Positions 10,441 to 22,918 are shown, counted from the stretch's first letter. The stretch: DNA of 64,000 bases from Siphonodentalium dalli (GCA_032622095.1 CP136063.1:35256106-35320105); one strand, 5' to 3'. Notes: a model not told the origin generated them from the letters alone. Numbers and translations: made by a program.

Positions 10441-11570
10441 AACATAACATAGCGACATACCCCACGAGGTCAACCTAGAAAATGTTACCCACTCGCTCGA
10501 CTCCGGCCGGTGTTATTAACCCCTCAAAATCCGATAAAATGGTATAAAAACAAAAAGAACACTGAGACAACCCGGGACTGCCCCCGGGAGGCCCCATGGA
10601 CCCGTGGACACTATATCTCGGCGTTATAACGTAGCTACATACCCCACGAGGTCAACATATACAACTGTACTCGCTCGCTCGACTCCGGTCGGTGTTATTA
10701 ATCCCTCAATATCCGATAAAATGGTATATAATCAAAAAGTACATTGGGACCGCCCGGGTGGCCCCCTGGGCACGTGGACACTATATATCGACGTTACAAC
10801 GTAGCGACATACCCCACGAGGTCAATATAGAAAATGTTACTCGCTCGCTCGAATCCGGCCGGTGTTATTAATCCCTCAAGATCCGATAAAATGGTATATA
10901 AACAAAATGAACACTGGGACCGCCCGTGACCGCCCGGGCGGCCCCACGGGCCCGTGGACACTATATCTCGACGTTATAACATAGCGACATACCCCACGAG
11001 GTAAACCTAGAAAATGTTACTCGCTCGCTCGACTTCGGTCGGTGTTATTAACCCCTCAAAATCCGATAAAATGGTATATAAACAAAAAGAACATTGGGAC
11101 CGCCCGGGAGGCCCCATGGGCCCTTGGACACTATATCTCGACGTAATAACGTAGCGACATATTTCACGAGGTCAACATATAAAATGGTACTCGCTCGCTC
11201 GACTCCGGCCGGTGTTATTAACCCCTCAAAATCCGATAAAATGGTATATAAACAAAAAGAACACTGAGACCGTCCGGGACCGCCCGGGAGGCCCCATGGG
11301 CCCGTGGACACTATATCTCGACGTTATAACGTAGCGACATACCCCACGAGGTCAACATAGAAAATGATACTCGCTCGCTCGACTCCGGCCGGTGTTATTA
11401 ACCCCTCAAAATCCGATAAAATGGTATATAATCAAAAAGAACATTGGGACCGCCCTGGCGGCCCCCTGGGCCCGTGGACACTATATCTCGACGTTATAAC
11501 GTAGCAATATACCCCACGAGGTCAACCTAGAAACTGTTACTCGCTTACTCGACTCCGGCCGGTATTATTA
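10441..11570 (+). repeat. Left subterminal satellite array (about 7 monomers of 170-180 bp)
   Basis: Each monomer holds, in order, one or two GACCGCCCGGG decamers, GGACACTATATCTCGACG, the palindrome ACGTTATAACGT, CATACCCCACGAGGTCAAC, CTCGCTCGCTCGACTCCGGC and TCCGATAAAATGGTATATAA. Length differences come mostly from the number of GC-rich decamers. The monomer also forms part of the terminal inverted repeat, so the array probably grew from the element's own end. Confidence 0.85.
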
Positions 11571-11720
11571 ACCCCATAAAAATCCGATATTGGCTAAGAG
11601 GGCACGGACAGCTCGGTGTCTTCTTTTGATTTCGGACAGCATATTTTGATGATGCATGGTAGTGCAATACCACCTGATAGTGACTTCCAGATATTGACTC
11701 GCTGACGCGTCAACACAAAA
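11571..11720 (+). repeat. Internal degenerate copy of the terminal module
   Basis: The order CCGATATTGGCTAA, GTGTCTTC, GTAGTGCAATAC, ATATTGACTCG, GACGCGTC repeats the module of the outer end (about 10250-10385) at lower identity, so the left array is bracketed by two copies of the same end module. Confidence 0.7.
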
Positions 11721-11935
11721 TCCCGCAAAATACCGTATCACCATAAATATTCGGCCCTACATGATCGTAAATATCGCAATTTTCTTGAATGTTTTCAATA
11801 AAAATTAATAACTTTACACCTATAATTTTTATATTTTGACACGAGCGGGTGTAATTGAGAGTCTGAAGAGAGCCGCGGCAGATGTTTGAATGTGTTGATA
11901 TCAATTAGCAGTAAAACGGTATCGCAATTGTTATA

Positions 11936-12732
11936 CACTCTTATAACTAATGTGTAGAAACGATTACACTTCAAATGTGTAAACCCGGTTAATACACATA
12001 GCAATGTGTAGTTTTACATACAAATACATTGACCAAGTGCGGTTCTACACATAATGTGTATATTTTGTTACACACAATTGTGTAAGAACGTAGAGCATGC
12101 GCATTGCGGTGCCTTCAGTTTCATAGTCTGCTACGTGACGGCCATATTGTTTGAGTATATTTTTTGGAATACAATCTACAGCGATCGTAGACAAGGGTGT
12201 AAGTTCATAATTCCAATTTGTGGGTTTAGTATTAATAGTATATGAGGATTTATTTGTTAAAACTTTCATGGTGATTACTGCACTTAGACTCTTGTTATGA
12301 TTGTTGTAATAATACTAATATTATGCGATCACGCCTCGACCCTGGTTTGTTCATTCAAAGCAAAAACTCACAGTACAGAACAAAATACTACATACCACTA
12401 TGCGCCATGAAAGTTTTAACATATAAATCTGCATATATCTTTAATACTATACCCACATGTCGGACTCATGCACTTGCATTTCTTGTCTACGAACTGTGAG
12501 TGTAAGAACCTACACAAAATATGTAAGGGATATGTGTTGATTTTATACACACAGTTGTGTATAAATGTGTAAAAATTTACCCATTTATGTGTAAAAATTG
12601 TTACACAATTTGTGTACGAATATGAAACTACACATATACTACACAAATATGTTTAAGATCAAAATTGAATAATGATTGTGTAGCAGGGCTACACATTTTG
12701 TGTAGAAAACCTACACATTAGTTATAAGAGTG
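11936..12732. mobile_element. Fold-back mariner-type MITE nested in the MULE-like element
   Basis: Ends are perfect 22-bp inverted repeats (11936-11957 and 12711-12732) starting CACTCTTATAACTAATG and flanked on both sides by TA, the insertion signature of the Tc1/mariner group. A second inverted pair lies near the middle: 12219-12271 against 12405-12457 (53 bp, mostly matching). Between these, both arms are crowded with TGTGTA and TACACA words. The 797-bp element is therefore close to one large imperfect hairpin. No transposase is present. Confidence 0.8.
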
Positions 12733-13382
12733 TATTGTATACATTAACCCGTTCACAATAATCAGAAGACATATTGGCGGAGTTAAATCGAAACTGTGTT
12801 TTCATAACACTTGGGGAAGACGAACAGGTAATCTCGTGACAACAGTGGAGATTTGCGATGAGGTTTCCGTGTTTTTATTGCAATCGAAAATGGTCGTAAT
12901 CCCAAAATCTTCTTGGTGCTAGACAATAACGATCAATATGACGAAGAGAGTATTTGTGATACTGGAAACCCGTGTACTTAATTTGCTTACCGACCAATCA
13001 CACGATATTTCGTTATGGGGTAGATTATATATAATCGTGTGTGAATTAAAAATAAAATTTAATTCTAAATATCTTAAAATCATGCGACCACGTATTCGAT
13101 TCACGCTTCCATCCATGGTGCTGTATCCGTGTTCCGTCTGCTCTACTGAAGCTGAAGATGAGTCAATATAGTTTATATGGGGGGGGGGGGGGGGTGACCA
13201 TATTACATATTATATATTTTCTTTATTAGCTCCACATATGGAGAGTATGATGACCTCCATCACCGGGAATAATGTTTTCAGTCCTTGCCCAAAAGGTCGT
13301 GGGTTGGGTTGCAATATATGGGGAGGTACTTTGACCAGGAAAATCCTATTATACATGTCCAGTTGACATCAGAGGTCTTAAA
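12733..13382. other. Interior of the MULE-like element, no ORF of note
   Basis: AT-rich sequence with a run of 16 G (13179-13194). Short open frames at 12938-13171 lack any domain. Confidence 0.4.
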
Positions 13383-13615
13383 AGGGCACTAATTATTAAT
13401 AAAATAAAATCATTAATTATATAACCAAAATTGTTGAAATCTGATCGGTGAAAATTGAAACATGTGGGTGAAATTGGCCCATGGCGTGTCAAGAGAAAAG
13501 GGCACTTAGTATTGGTAAAATAAAATAATTAATTTTATAACCAAAATTGTTGCAATCTGATCGGTGAGAATTGAAACATGTGGGTAAAATTAGCCCACAG
13601 CGTATCAAGAGTTAT
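13383..13615 (+). repeat. Tandem dimer of a 116-bp unit
   Basis: Two head-to-tail copies share AAAGGGCACT, ATAACCAAAATTGTTG, AATCTGATCGGTGA and TTGAAACATGTGGGT. It lies inside the 4.4-kb element just left of the right-hand satellite. Confidence 0.8.
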
Positions 13616-13839
13616 AGATGCCGTTGACTTCAGACGACTTAAAGGGGCATATACGAGCAATTGTTGGCTAATTTTACAATAAACGCTCTTTATTTGTCAT
13701 AATATGATAATATTCCAGGCATGTATAAATTGGTGCGTCAGATTAGACTAGTCGATCCTTAAATAGTGACTTTTCAATTTCTATAAGTGGAGATAGAGCT
13801 GCGAACAAATATATGTGATCTGATTTGGGGGGGGGGATA

Positions 13840-14479
13840 ACGTTTCTAGGTTGACCTCGTGGGGTATGGCGCTACGTTATAACGTCGAGATATAGTGTCC
13901 ACGGGCCCATGGGGCCTCCCGGGCGGTCCCGGGCGGTCCCAGTGTTCTTTTTGTTTATATACCATTTTATCGGATTTTGAGGGGTTAATAACACCGGCCG
14001 GAGTCGAGCGAGCGAGTAACATTTTCTAGGTTGACCTCGTAGGGTTTGTCGCTATGTTATAACGTCGAGATATAGTGTCCCCGAGCCCATGGGGCCGCCC
14101 GGGCGGTCCCGGGCGGTCCCAAGGTTCTTTTTGTTTATACACTATTTTACCCGAGTTTGAGGGGTTAATAACATCGGCCGTGGACGCGTCAACGAGTCAA
14201 TATATGGAATTAACACTCAGGTGTATTGCACTACCGATAATCACCAAAATAATCTGTCTGAAAACACACGAAGACATCGGTAATCACACAGGCTCTTTTA
14301 GCCAATATCGGCATTTGGGGGGTTAATATGACCGACCGGAGACGAGCGAGCGAGTAAAGTTTTCTATGTTGCCCTCAGTTGGCATGTCGCTACGTTATAA
14401 CGTCGATATATTGTGTCCACGGGCCACGTGGGGCCACCCGGGCGGTCCCGGGCGGTCCCGGGCGGTAATTAGTCACACC
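13840..14479 (-). repeat. Right terminal inverted repeat with inverted satellite monomers
   Basis: 14133-14479 is the reverse complement of the left terminal repeat; 13840-14132 holds about one and a half monomers of the 170-180-bp satellite in the opposite orientation to the left array. The 9-bp duplication GATTTACAA follows at 14480-14488. Confidence 0.85.
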
Positions 14480-14488
14480 GATTTACAA

Positions 14489-16502
14489 CAGCCAACATAG
14501 TCTTTATTACATTATTAAAATAGATATGTGTTCTTGGATTTTTATAGAAATAACGAATTTTAATTATTCGGCGTAGCAAAATACTCTTAAATTGGCAACA
14601 GTTTCGCAAACTTTTTTGCCAGCTTATATGCTATTTATAACTCTCATAAGTATGTCTTTATTTATGTGAATAACATGGCGACACACTCGCTCCTTCGTAA
14701 CAATAAACAATTCAATGATCATTTAACTCCTTGTCATGTTCCATTGCGATTCTGAATGTTATTTCGTCACGGAAACAAACATGGTGCATGTTTAGTACGA
14801 CAAAGTTTAAATCATGTTTCTTAGTGAAACTCACACAATGGTGATATCCATATTCAACAATTATTGTCTATACATATAAACAAGTAGGACATGTCTGCCT
14901 GTCTACATGCCTGTCCGGGCGTCTGCCTGTTCGCGATTTTTCTCAGTCCCCTGGAATTATTTCACCCAAATTTGGTGTGGTGACGGGGTAATCTGGCGGA
15001 TGGTATAAAGGCGTTAGTGTGTTTCAAGATGTTGATTTAATACAAAATCATCATAACTTAGAAAACACAATAAATAAATAGTTAAATTGTTAAATTGAAA
15101 TTCAATCCATATAAAATAAAATATTAGTTTTTGTTTTTTTAAATTTAAAAATGTTTAAACGATAAAGGGGCCGCCACTGAAGCTGACTAAGATGAGAATG
15201 TGAGCTAAGCGTATACATGGATGCATGCCCTTATATGACGCACAAGTGGGCCACATACCCCTTTGTGCAGAGGCCGCATACCCCACCAACGCCGAATAAA
15301 GGCTTCAATAAGGAACCTGTTTCTGCTTGTAGTTAAATATAGCTATATAAAGGTTACATCCAGGATGTGCCAGGTATGGTGACCTGCTGTCGCATTAGTA
15401 ATGCACTGGCAGTGATAGAACAAGTTTTTGCTGGTGCCGAGGTCATGACAACCTGCCACTAACATACATGTCAGTATTCATCAAACTAGACCATGCTGTT
15501 TTCCATGTGAAGAAAATATATAGTTGTCGTTGTTCTGAACCGTTTATGGTATCAAAAATCAGTGCGTGCTATTTTTTTTAATAGTTTCGTGTTATGATAA
15601 TGCTAAGTACCCGTTCTGAGATTCCGTTTCCGATGAACACAAATGCCACCATTTTTGTACGGGGCAGGGGTGGCACCAGAAAATCCCCGACAGGGGAGCT
15701 GTGCTCCCCTACAGGGGGGCTATACTAAATTACACCATATTGCCTGTTGGTATGTGAAATGAGCGCACATAGTGTGTGTGGTGAACCAATGAACAAAATC
15801 ATATTGAAGTAATTATAGTCTCTTAGCTGGAGCCTGGAGAATTCTAATAGATCTGCAGTTGCTTATGATTGATGAACATTATCACATATGTAAATAATAA
15901 CACATATATTATGGTGGTGTCAATTAAACTTGAATTAAGGCTTCGCCACACTAATATTTGACCTGAGACAAGTCAGTGATATGATAATTAAATTTCTTTT
16001 AAATTATTGCCAATATTGGCACATGTGATACATCAAACTGTTTCACTGTCAGGGATATAGCTAACATGTGGCCATATTGTAGGTACTCAATGGTTATATA
16101 GACCAATGTGGCCACTGTGACGAATGCCAGAGTAGCCAGTAATGATAAAGCACACATGTTTCAATAGATTTTCATTACCACTAAAACGTAAAACGCTGAT
16201 GGTGTAACAATACAGGGGAATACACCCCCCCCGGATTGAATGGGAACATGTGCCATGAATATTTTGTGTGGGATATATTCCGCTGTATGTTCTCTCTCTG
16301 ACACTCTCCCACAGTGACAGTCTGTACATGATTACTTCATCTTATACACACAACCGACTTACATATAGAAAATCCCCGACAAGTCCTCCCCGACGAGGGG
16401 CTAGAGCTCCCCGACAAGGGGGTTGTATCCCCCCCCCCCGTGCCCCCCACTGGCCCCACCCATGGTACGGGGTCAGTACATTGTGTTCACAGTAGTATTT
16501 TT
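14489..16502. other. About 2 kb without a supported gene
   Basis: AT-rich. Two places share the word AAAATCCCCGACA followed by C/G-rich hairpin-prone sequence: about 15680-15720 (arms GGGGAGC 15693-15699 and GCTCCCC 15703-15709) and about 16370-16440. They may be fragments of the same repeat. No exon recognised. Confidence 0.4.
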
Positions 16503-16640
16503 ATGACCGCAATGCGTCTTTATGTGACATATAATGCTCGTTGGAAGGTAGTTCATGTCTTTACCGACCTATTTCGATACCTAAAATAATTCAAAAGCGA
16601 ATATTATCAAGTTTATTTTGGAGCGCAAACCGGCATGAGG
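16503..16640 (+). repeat. Dispersed repeat family A, fragment
   Basis: Related to the 3' part of 29640-29970 and 30250-30600 (shared TTTATGAC, TGCTCGT, CTATTTCGATACC, TTGGAGCGCAA-like end). An antisense fragment lies at about 19945-20045. Confidence 0.6.
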
Positions 16641-17049
16641 AATTAATTGCTTAACTCCATAATAATACAAACCTGATACCCCTCGATTGACCCTATCGGT
16701 TTCGGCATTCCGTCCTTACTGAAGATATGCACCTATAATATATATATAAACTGTGCATGCAAAATGAATAACGAGGCTTGAATAATGCCATTACACGGTA
16801 AATTATTAAATTAAAATAGTGGAATTTCCTACCGCGCCGCAGCTTGAACCAAACATAATTTTCAAGTTCGCAAAATTAAATTAGCACTGGAGCCCACCCC
16901 CCCCAACCCCCAACCCCCCGCCGTGTTGGAATTTCTTGCTGCATTTTGAGATTCCCAACGTTTTGCCCCGCTAAATCATTGCCATTTCAATCCAAAATTA
17001 GGAAGATATTAAACTGTTAGTCCAACATCAATACATTTAACACTAAGTA

Positions 17050-17600
17050 CTGGTTCGAATATATAACTGTCGGAATAAATTTAGCAGATGTTTTAACTGA
17101 AATTTGCAACTACCTGTAGAAATAGTTTGTATTATTATGTAACTTAAAGATCGTGATTGTGTAAACATACATGTAGGCTGTAATTTGATACACACGGCTG
17201 TAATGCTGTGCACATATAGTCTGTAATTTTGTAAATATAGAATGTAATGATGTGTAAATATAGGCTGTAATGTTGTGTACATATAGGCTGTAATGTTGTG
17301 CAAATATAGGCGGTAATGTTTGTAAATAGAGGCTCTAGCGGTGTGTACGTGTACATGTTACTGTTGTGTAAATATAGGTTGTCATGTTGTAATATAGTAT
17401 GTAATGTTATAATGTTGGCTGTACTTTTGTGTACACATATGGTGTAATGGTGTGCACATAAGGCTGTACTATTTTGTAAATATAGGTTGTAATGTTGTGT
17501 ACATATAGATTGTGTTGCTATAATGCAGGATGTAATGTTTTAACTAATATAGGATGTAATGGTGTGTAAATGTAATCCGTAATGTTGTCAGCCATGACAC
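17050..17600 (+). repeat. Degenerate minisatellite, about 22-bp unit
   Basis: Many imperfect copies of a unit like ATAGGCTGTAATGTTGTGTA. Spacing varies by insertions, so it is old. Minus-strand open frames across it are repeat artefacts. Confidence 0.75.
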
Positions 17601-18592
17601 TTCCATCTGTTGAATCATTTGGGCTAACGTTGGTGGTGAGACACCCGCTAGGCCGCAACCCACTATCGTCACGTCCCTTGGTTCATTCGATAACAGTGTA
17701 ATGTGGCATCGTGCTGAGGATATGTACTGGGAATCGTGTTTATTACGCGCGCCGCGTGTATACTGTCCTAGAGATTATATATAGCTATGGTTCGCTTGGC
17801 GTTTTTTGGGAGGATTAAAAGTCGGACTGCGCGAACCGGAGATCGAGTCCGGTAAAGGTGTAGTTGGGAATTTCAATTTCGTTTATTGTCCTTTACATTA
17901 TTATGTCAATGATTTTGGTTTGTGACAAGCTATGTCAATTACAAATAAAAGAAATGAAAAAGATAAATTGTAAGTCTAATATTTCAACTTTTATAGACAT
18001 TTTTCGTTCTGCAGCCCACTGGGGGTTGTGGTCGGAGACCGCCGAGTCCGCCGCCGGTTCGTTGATTAGGTGCTGGTTGTTATTGTTATTTTAACGGAAT
18101 TCTGAGTTGGTCATTCGCGAAACCAATAAGTTTTATATTCTACAATTACACACATGGGTATATAATATATGATATTGAGCGCGTTACCATTTCTGACATT
18201 GGGTTTCTTGTGTGGTTTATGTGCAACAGTGTGATACTGAACTATGGACATCCGGTGCAACTGTTTAGTACTGAACCGTGGATAATTAACAACACGTGGA
18301 TCTGTAACAACACTGGGTTCAGATGCGTTATGTATCATGATGGTCTGTAGACATTCTGAATAGCCCAATCGTCTAGCATTCGCGCCGTCATAACGTGCAT
18401 GTCCTGTAGATTCTAAATACTTGATTTTAAATGACGCCCAGGACAGTTTTGTTCACGTGTGGCGTATTGTTGCTAAACCATTTATAAGCTAAATACTCAT
18501 TTATCATGTTTAGATAATAAATTCACCAAACGACCTTTGTTGAACTTATTACTTTAGCATCTCCATGAAATAATATGAATCTTTCAGCACTT
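17601..18592. other. No supported gene
   Basis: Mixed-composition non-coding sequence. A plus open frame at 17864-18094 and a minus one at 18111-18368 have no domain or splice support. Confidence 0.35.
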
Positions 18593-18596
18593 TTAA

Positions 18597-18989
18597 CCCT
18601 TTACCCAACAGAAGGGCCCTGTGCCAATGCATTCTCTTATATATGCGAGTCGACCATAGGTCGCCTCGCATATATAAGAGAATGCATTGGCTTAACACAT
18701 TAAAAATTAAAAAATTGTTAAAGAATGTAAGAAAAAATGGTAAAAAGTGTTGAAAAAAGATTATTTTTTAGGCCAATGCATTCTCTTATATATGCGAGGC
18801 GACCTATGGTCGACTCGCATATATAAGAGAATGCATTAGCACAGGGTATAACTGTAACTATCACAATGTGGTCAAGGAGCCGGTTCCAATGATATCCATA
18901 TTTGTATGGTTCTATTGAGACAGACCGAAGATATTTTAGGCTGTTGAAGCTTTATTTGGCCGGTTTTGGCCGGTTTGTTGGGTAAAGGG
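18597..18989. mobile_element. piggyBac-type MITE made of nested palindromes
   Basis: The element is flanked by TTAA on both sides (18593-18596 and 18990-18993) and begins and ends with the inverted repeat CCCTTTACCCAACA, matching the TTAA/CCC signature of piggyBac transposons. Inside are two roughly 70-bp hairpins (about 18624-18692 and 18773-18842), each with perfect arms containing AATGCATTCTCTTATATATG. The second hairpin is also the reverse complement of the first (flanked by CCCTGTGC and GCACAGGG), so the structure is a palindrome of palindromes. No ORF. Confidence 0.85.
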
Positions 18990-19106
18990 TTAATATCTTT
19001 TCATTTGTTTGTCATCTGCTTTTATTACCTGAACACCAAATGAATAATATACCACTTGATGTATACTGCTATAACTGAATATTATAGAAATGGTTGATGT
19101 ACTTAC

Positions 19107-19192
19107 CTTACCCACTTCATCCTCCCGAGGCGCACTTAACACGAGATATGTCTTCCCGTTACCGAAAAAGTCTCCATAGTCTACGGCATACC
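19107..19192 (-). CDS. Integrin-alpha-like exon (FG-GAP blade), part of a larger gene
   Basis: The minus-strand frame reads GYAVDYGDFFGNGKTYLV then LSAPRED and GKV-like sequence, the hallmark of an FG-GAP repeat in the seven-bladed propeller of integrin alpha chains, with the GD..GNG calcium-loop position. Splice sites fit: acceptor CTTCAG (19193-19198) and donor GTAAGT (19101-19106). The exon is 86 bp, enters with two bases of a codon and leaves in phase 0. Its entry phase matches the exit of 20507-20593. Integrin alpha chains pair with beta chains at the plasma membrane to bind matrix ligands. No exon further downstream (lower coordinates) was recognised. Confidence 0.6.
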
Positions 19193-19198
19193 CTGAAG

Positions 19199-20506
19199 AT
19201 GAAGGCATGGTTGTGCTATATAGTTTTCAGAAACATAACGGCATCATTGCGGAAGTAGGTGTCCTAACATGTAGACAAGGAAGTTCGCACTGATAACTAT
19301 GGAACATAGTGGACACATACACACCCCTGGTCCAGTGGTCCAGCTATATTACTATGCTATGATGTTGATGGTCCTGCTCAATTGCTATGATGCGGGTAGG
19401 GCAAACTGATGCCGTTACGAAAAAGTACCCTTATCTTTTCTAAAGTTTTTATTTTCGCGGTGTTTGGCGAATCCGAGCGATTTGAGAATAAACCAGTGAG
19501 TCTATATGAAACATGCAATAATACATATATATTTAAAAATATAATAATTCCTGTGCAGACAAATAAAGATATAATAATAATAATAATAATGGCTTGTATT
19601 GTAAATGTTCAGATTATCGGAACACCGTGAAAAGACAGATTATAAAATATAACAGTACTGTTTGTTAACATCTCTCATTTGCGCTAACAGCATCATAGCA
19701 ATTCAGCAGGATCCAACCGCATCATAACACATTAGCAGGACCAATTGACCAGGAGTGGTATACCCATATGTATTCTCAAATAGTATTCAATAAACTGCGA
19801 TGCACAATTATTGTATATGGGCATTACACTATAGTCCCTAAATTTGCATAATTTGTGAATAGTACACTTTACTGAATTTCGCATCTGAAATAGATGTATC
19901 CTTTGATAACTTTGTCCACTACACAAAGAGTCAACCGCACACAAATCAGGTTGCGCTCCAAAATACACCTAATAATATTCGCTTTTGAATTATTCCCGGT
20001 ATCGAAATAAGTCGATTACTTGAACAACCTTTATATGAACATTACACGAGTGTCACAGAGAGACGCATTGAAGTAAAAGAACGTGCATATTCGTACCAAA
20101 AACATTCGAATCTCGAGCAAATATTGCGATTTTAATCTGTATTCAATGATTAATGGGATCTGAAAAGCAATATATGGCGCGACTTTAAAGGTACGACTGA
20201 CTGCGTTATGACAACTACGGGATACTTTGACACCTATGCTTTCTGTTTGTTTAGTCATAAGAATGTGTAGTACCATAAACATTTCAGGGCGAAGACAGCT
20301 GTAAATTATCTTCCACTGTTGCATGTACATGTATATACGGTGCGAAATGTTTGATCCAATGACAAATCGCATTGTACGAGGATTTTCATAAATTCACACG
20401 AATATGATAAAACATAGTAGTTTAACAGCATCGGAATTCGTCGGGGGGTACCGACATTGGCATAGTTTGGTGCCAGACATATTAACTATGTGCTGTAATA
20501 ACTCAC
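19199..20506 (-). other. Intron of the integrin-alpha-like gene
   Basis: Inferred intron. It contains inverted words (CTATGATG...CATCATAG pairs near 19360-19400 and 19685-19725) and an antisense fragment of dispersed repeat family A at about 19945-20045. Confidence 0.45.
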
Positions 20507-20593
20507 CCATCAAGGAAGAAGAGCGCCCTTGGGTGATTGGATGTGATTTAATGAGAGGTTTCCGGGTACCCATCCCCACCAAAGCAAAACCTC
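20507..20593 (-). CDS. Integrin-alpha-like exon (linker before an FG-GAP blade)
   Basis: An 87-bp segment lies between a strong acceptor (ATATTCACACAG, minus strand) and donor (ATGG|GTGAGT). Read with phase-1 borders it gives GFALVGMGTRKP, then a Ser-rich end that joins directly onto GYAVDYGDF of the next exon. In known integrin alpha chains the same place has a C..GFS segment, a glycine-proline turn, and then ..SYLGYSV, so position and phase agree. By itself the peptide similarity is weak; the splice signals and phase carry most of the weight. Confidence 0.5.
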
Positions 20594-22918
20594 CTGTGTG
20601 AATATAAAACAAAGATAAAGTGATCAACGGTGTTTATGTGAAGTCAATTTCAATGTATTAGTATTCTGATCATAAAGATAGATCATCCTCTACGTGATTC
20701 TATCGGTACGATTGAGTCAGGTACGAAACTACCTAATTACCCAGAATGCATTCGCCCATTGGTCCACACATTATTAACATTTCCAAACATCTTACACCGG
20801 TGGCGTAAACGACAGCCCACTTTCGAACAGTAATATAATGCTGATGGTGGAGTTAGAGTTATGCATGCGCACATCATATAGGAAAGTCCCGTGAGCGTGG
20901 AACGGTAAAAAAAATACTTGCGTCAAAGCTACACACGAATCCTATTGAATACCGATTCCACTGTTCGACGTTATCTGGTTGCTATATGTGTTAATAACAC
21001 TATTGAGTACTTCGGGAATTTTAAATACATTTGTTTCACTTAAACTGTGGGGTGGGGGGGGGGGGGGTAGTAAAAAATGTGCAGGAATGTATGCCGTTAT
21101 TTTGCATCTGGCATGTTCGGGAACCACCCCCAAACCTGCAAAAACAATATTTAAAACCGCATTAAACCCTACTTATATCACTCATATGACTGGATATTAT
21201 CTCCTGTAGTTCAAATGACAGTTTAACATGTTTCAGAAGCTGTTTTTATTGGAAAAATATGATTAATACAGGCAAATATGAAGATTTTTTTCAAATACTG
21301 GCGGATAGGCATTTGTCTACCACGTACTAGTACATGCATTGGAGTTGCCAGGTCGGTGTGTGATGAGAGTATGCTAGGTCTACCAGGGTGATCAGATTCC
21401 ATACCGCTAAATGGATATTCTAATACATCAATGTAGTGGACAAATACAGTAACCCATCAGAAGCTGCATGATAGGCGCACATAAAACACTAGTATAAGGT
21501 ATATGCATCCAATTTTACAAACAAACAAAAACAACATATCTTGGCTGTAATAGATTTTAGGCTGATAACATCTTTGGACAGTGAATTCAATCTTGACTTT
21601 CGAGTCACTTTTGACATTATGTAGACATATCCGGGACATACGGTATCAGTTGTTAAGCTCAAATTCAACTATAATTGTTGACATATTTTTAAAATAATTA
21701 CATTGAGAGGATATTTACCAGGCTTTTCAATGCAAGTCATTATAGAAGAGACGGAACGAACCGGGGTTCGGTCAAAAAAACAACATAAACCCAACCAATT
21801 TCACAAGCTGTTGTGGAATGAGAAGACTTGGTCTAATATTACACATAGGGGGTTGCCCGTCAAAAATGACGGATAATAAACATAACATGCCGGCAAATAT
21901 GGGCACAGGTGCATGCTGATAACGATAAGAAGAAAGCCGACAAACGATGCGCGGAGTTTGTCCGGAATTTGGCTTTGGTGTTTTGTAATGACGGACTACG
22001 CTGAAAGCACATTCTGTGGATAATAAACGCATTATATGATATCAGTGAAAATATCGCCTTGATAGCCTTTGGGAAACGCGTTATATCTCAGATGGTCTTG
22101 CACTGATTTTTAGACGCGCGAAATACGTGAGAGATCGAGTTACAAACACAAAATTACACACAATCCCAAATGTTGGCTTTTTATACACATGTAGTACGAT
22201 TAGATAATTTTTGTGAAATATCACACACTGGCAACAACGCACATGCATTATTATTCATCTACTTAGTCCAACACAATCAGTAATCAACGAGTCAGTAACT
22301 GGGACATGTTGGATAACATGCAGATTGGTCAGAGGGTCATAGGCCAGACAAATATGGACATATGTGTCGTCTCGAGAGGGAATTTATGATACCTTAATTT
22401 TTTGTTATCGTAAATACTAAACTTTCGGAATCCGTATGTTGGATTTGTCAGACAGGCGGACTTTTTTCTCACCGCGTGGTTTTCTTGAGGCACCCGGTGA
22501 AAAAATCGGTCATTTTTAAAATAAAGCCGACATTATTGACAGAGTATTTTCACGCAGTTTGAGAAGAAACATTCGTCCAATTTTGATACCTGAGAGTGGG
22601 GCGATAACCAGAGTAGGCTAATGCATGTAACCATTAATTCTCGGAATTGCAGTCGTCAAATAATATTTTGGGTGAGACAAATATGACGATTCACGTAAAG
22701 CGTTGTCTTTCGTTTCTTATATAAATCATAAAGTAAGACGGGTATGCCGCACTGTTTTATACCATGGGAAACTACTGCCAATTTGCTATAATTTGCTAAC
22801 TTATCGCTGCAGGCCGTATTATTTTTTATCAGAGGCAGAAAAATCAACCCTCCCCTAAAGTTAAGATGTGCCATGCTCTGGTATAAGGCACACAGAACTC
22901 ACGGTTACATGTCAATAG
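20594..22918. other. Inferred intron, no exon recognised
   Basis: AT-rich DNA with a G run (about 21052-21067). Open frames at 20942-21209 straddle the G run and at 21772-22032 and 22656-22874 have no domain. Confidence 0.4.

Larger units (their letters stand above)
10073..14479. mobile_element. MULE-like DNA transposon, 4.4 kb, non-autonomous
   Basis: The ends read GGGTGTGACTAATTACCGCC on the left and its reverse complement (one G shorter) on the right, flanked by a perfect 9-bp duplication GATTTACAA. Terminal inverted repeats extend about 350-370 bp and then run into tandem arrays of a 170-180-bp monomer, seven copies on the left and fewer than two, inverted, on the right. No transposase frame was recognised in the interior. 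Long inverted ends plus a 9-bp duplication are features of the Mutator-like superfamily; other superfamilies with 8-9-bp duplications are not excluded. A mariner-type fold-back element (11936-12732) is nested inside. Confidence 0.85.

Noticed and set aside
17780-17860. tRNA-like words near a GATCGAGTCCGG stretch
   Set aside because: No cloverleaf: acceptor arms do not pair and no A box is in place.
20031-20372. 113-codon minus open frame near the integrin-like exons
   Set aside because: No integrin or other domain, no splice borders, and it overlaps an edge of a dispersed repeat fragment.
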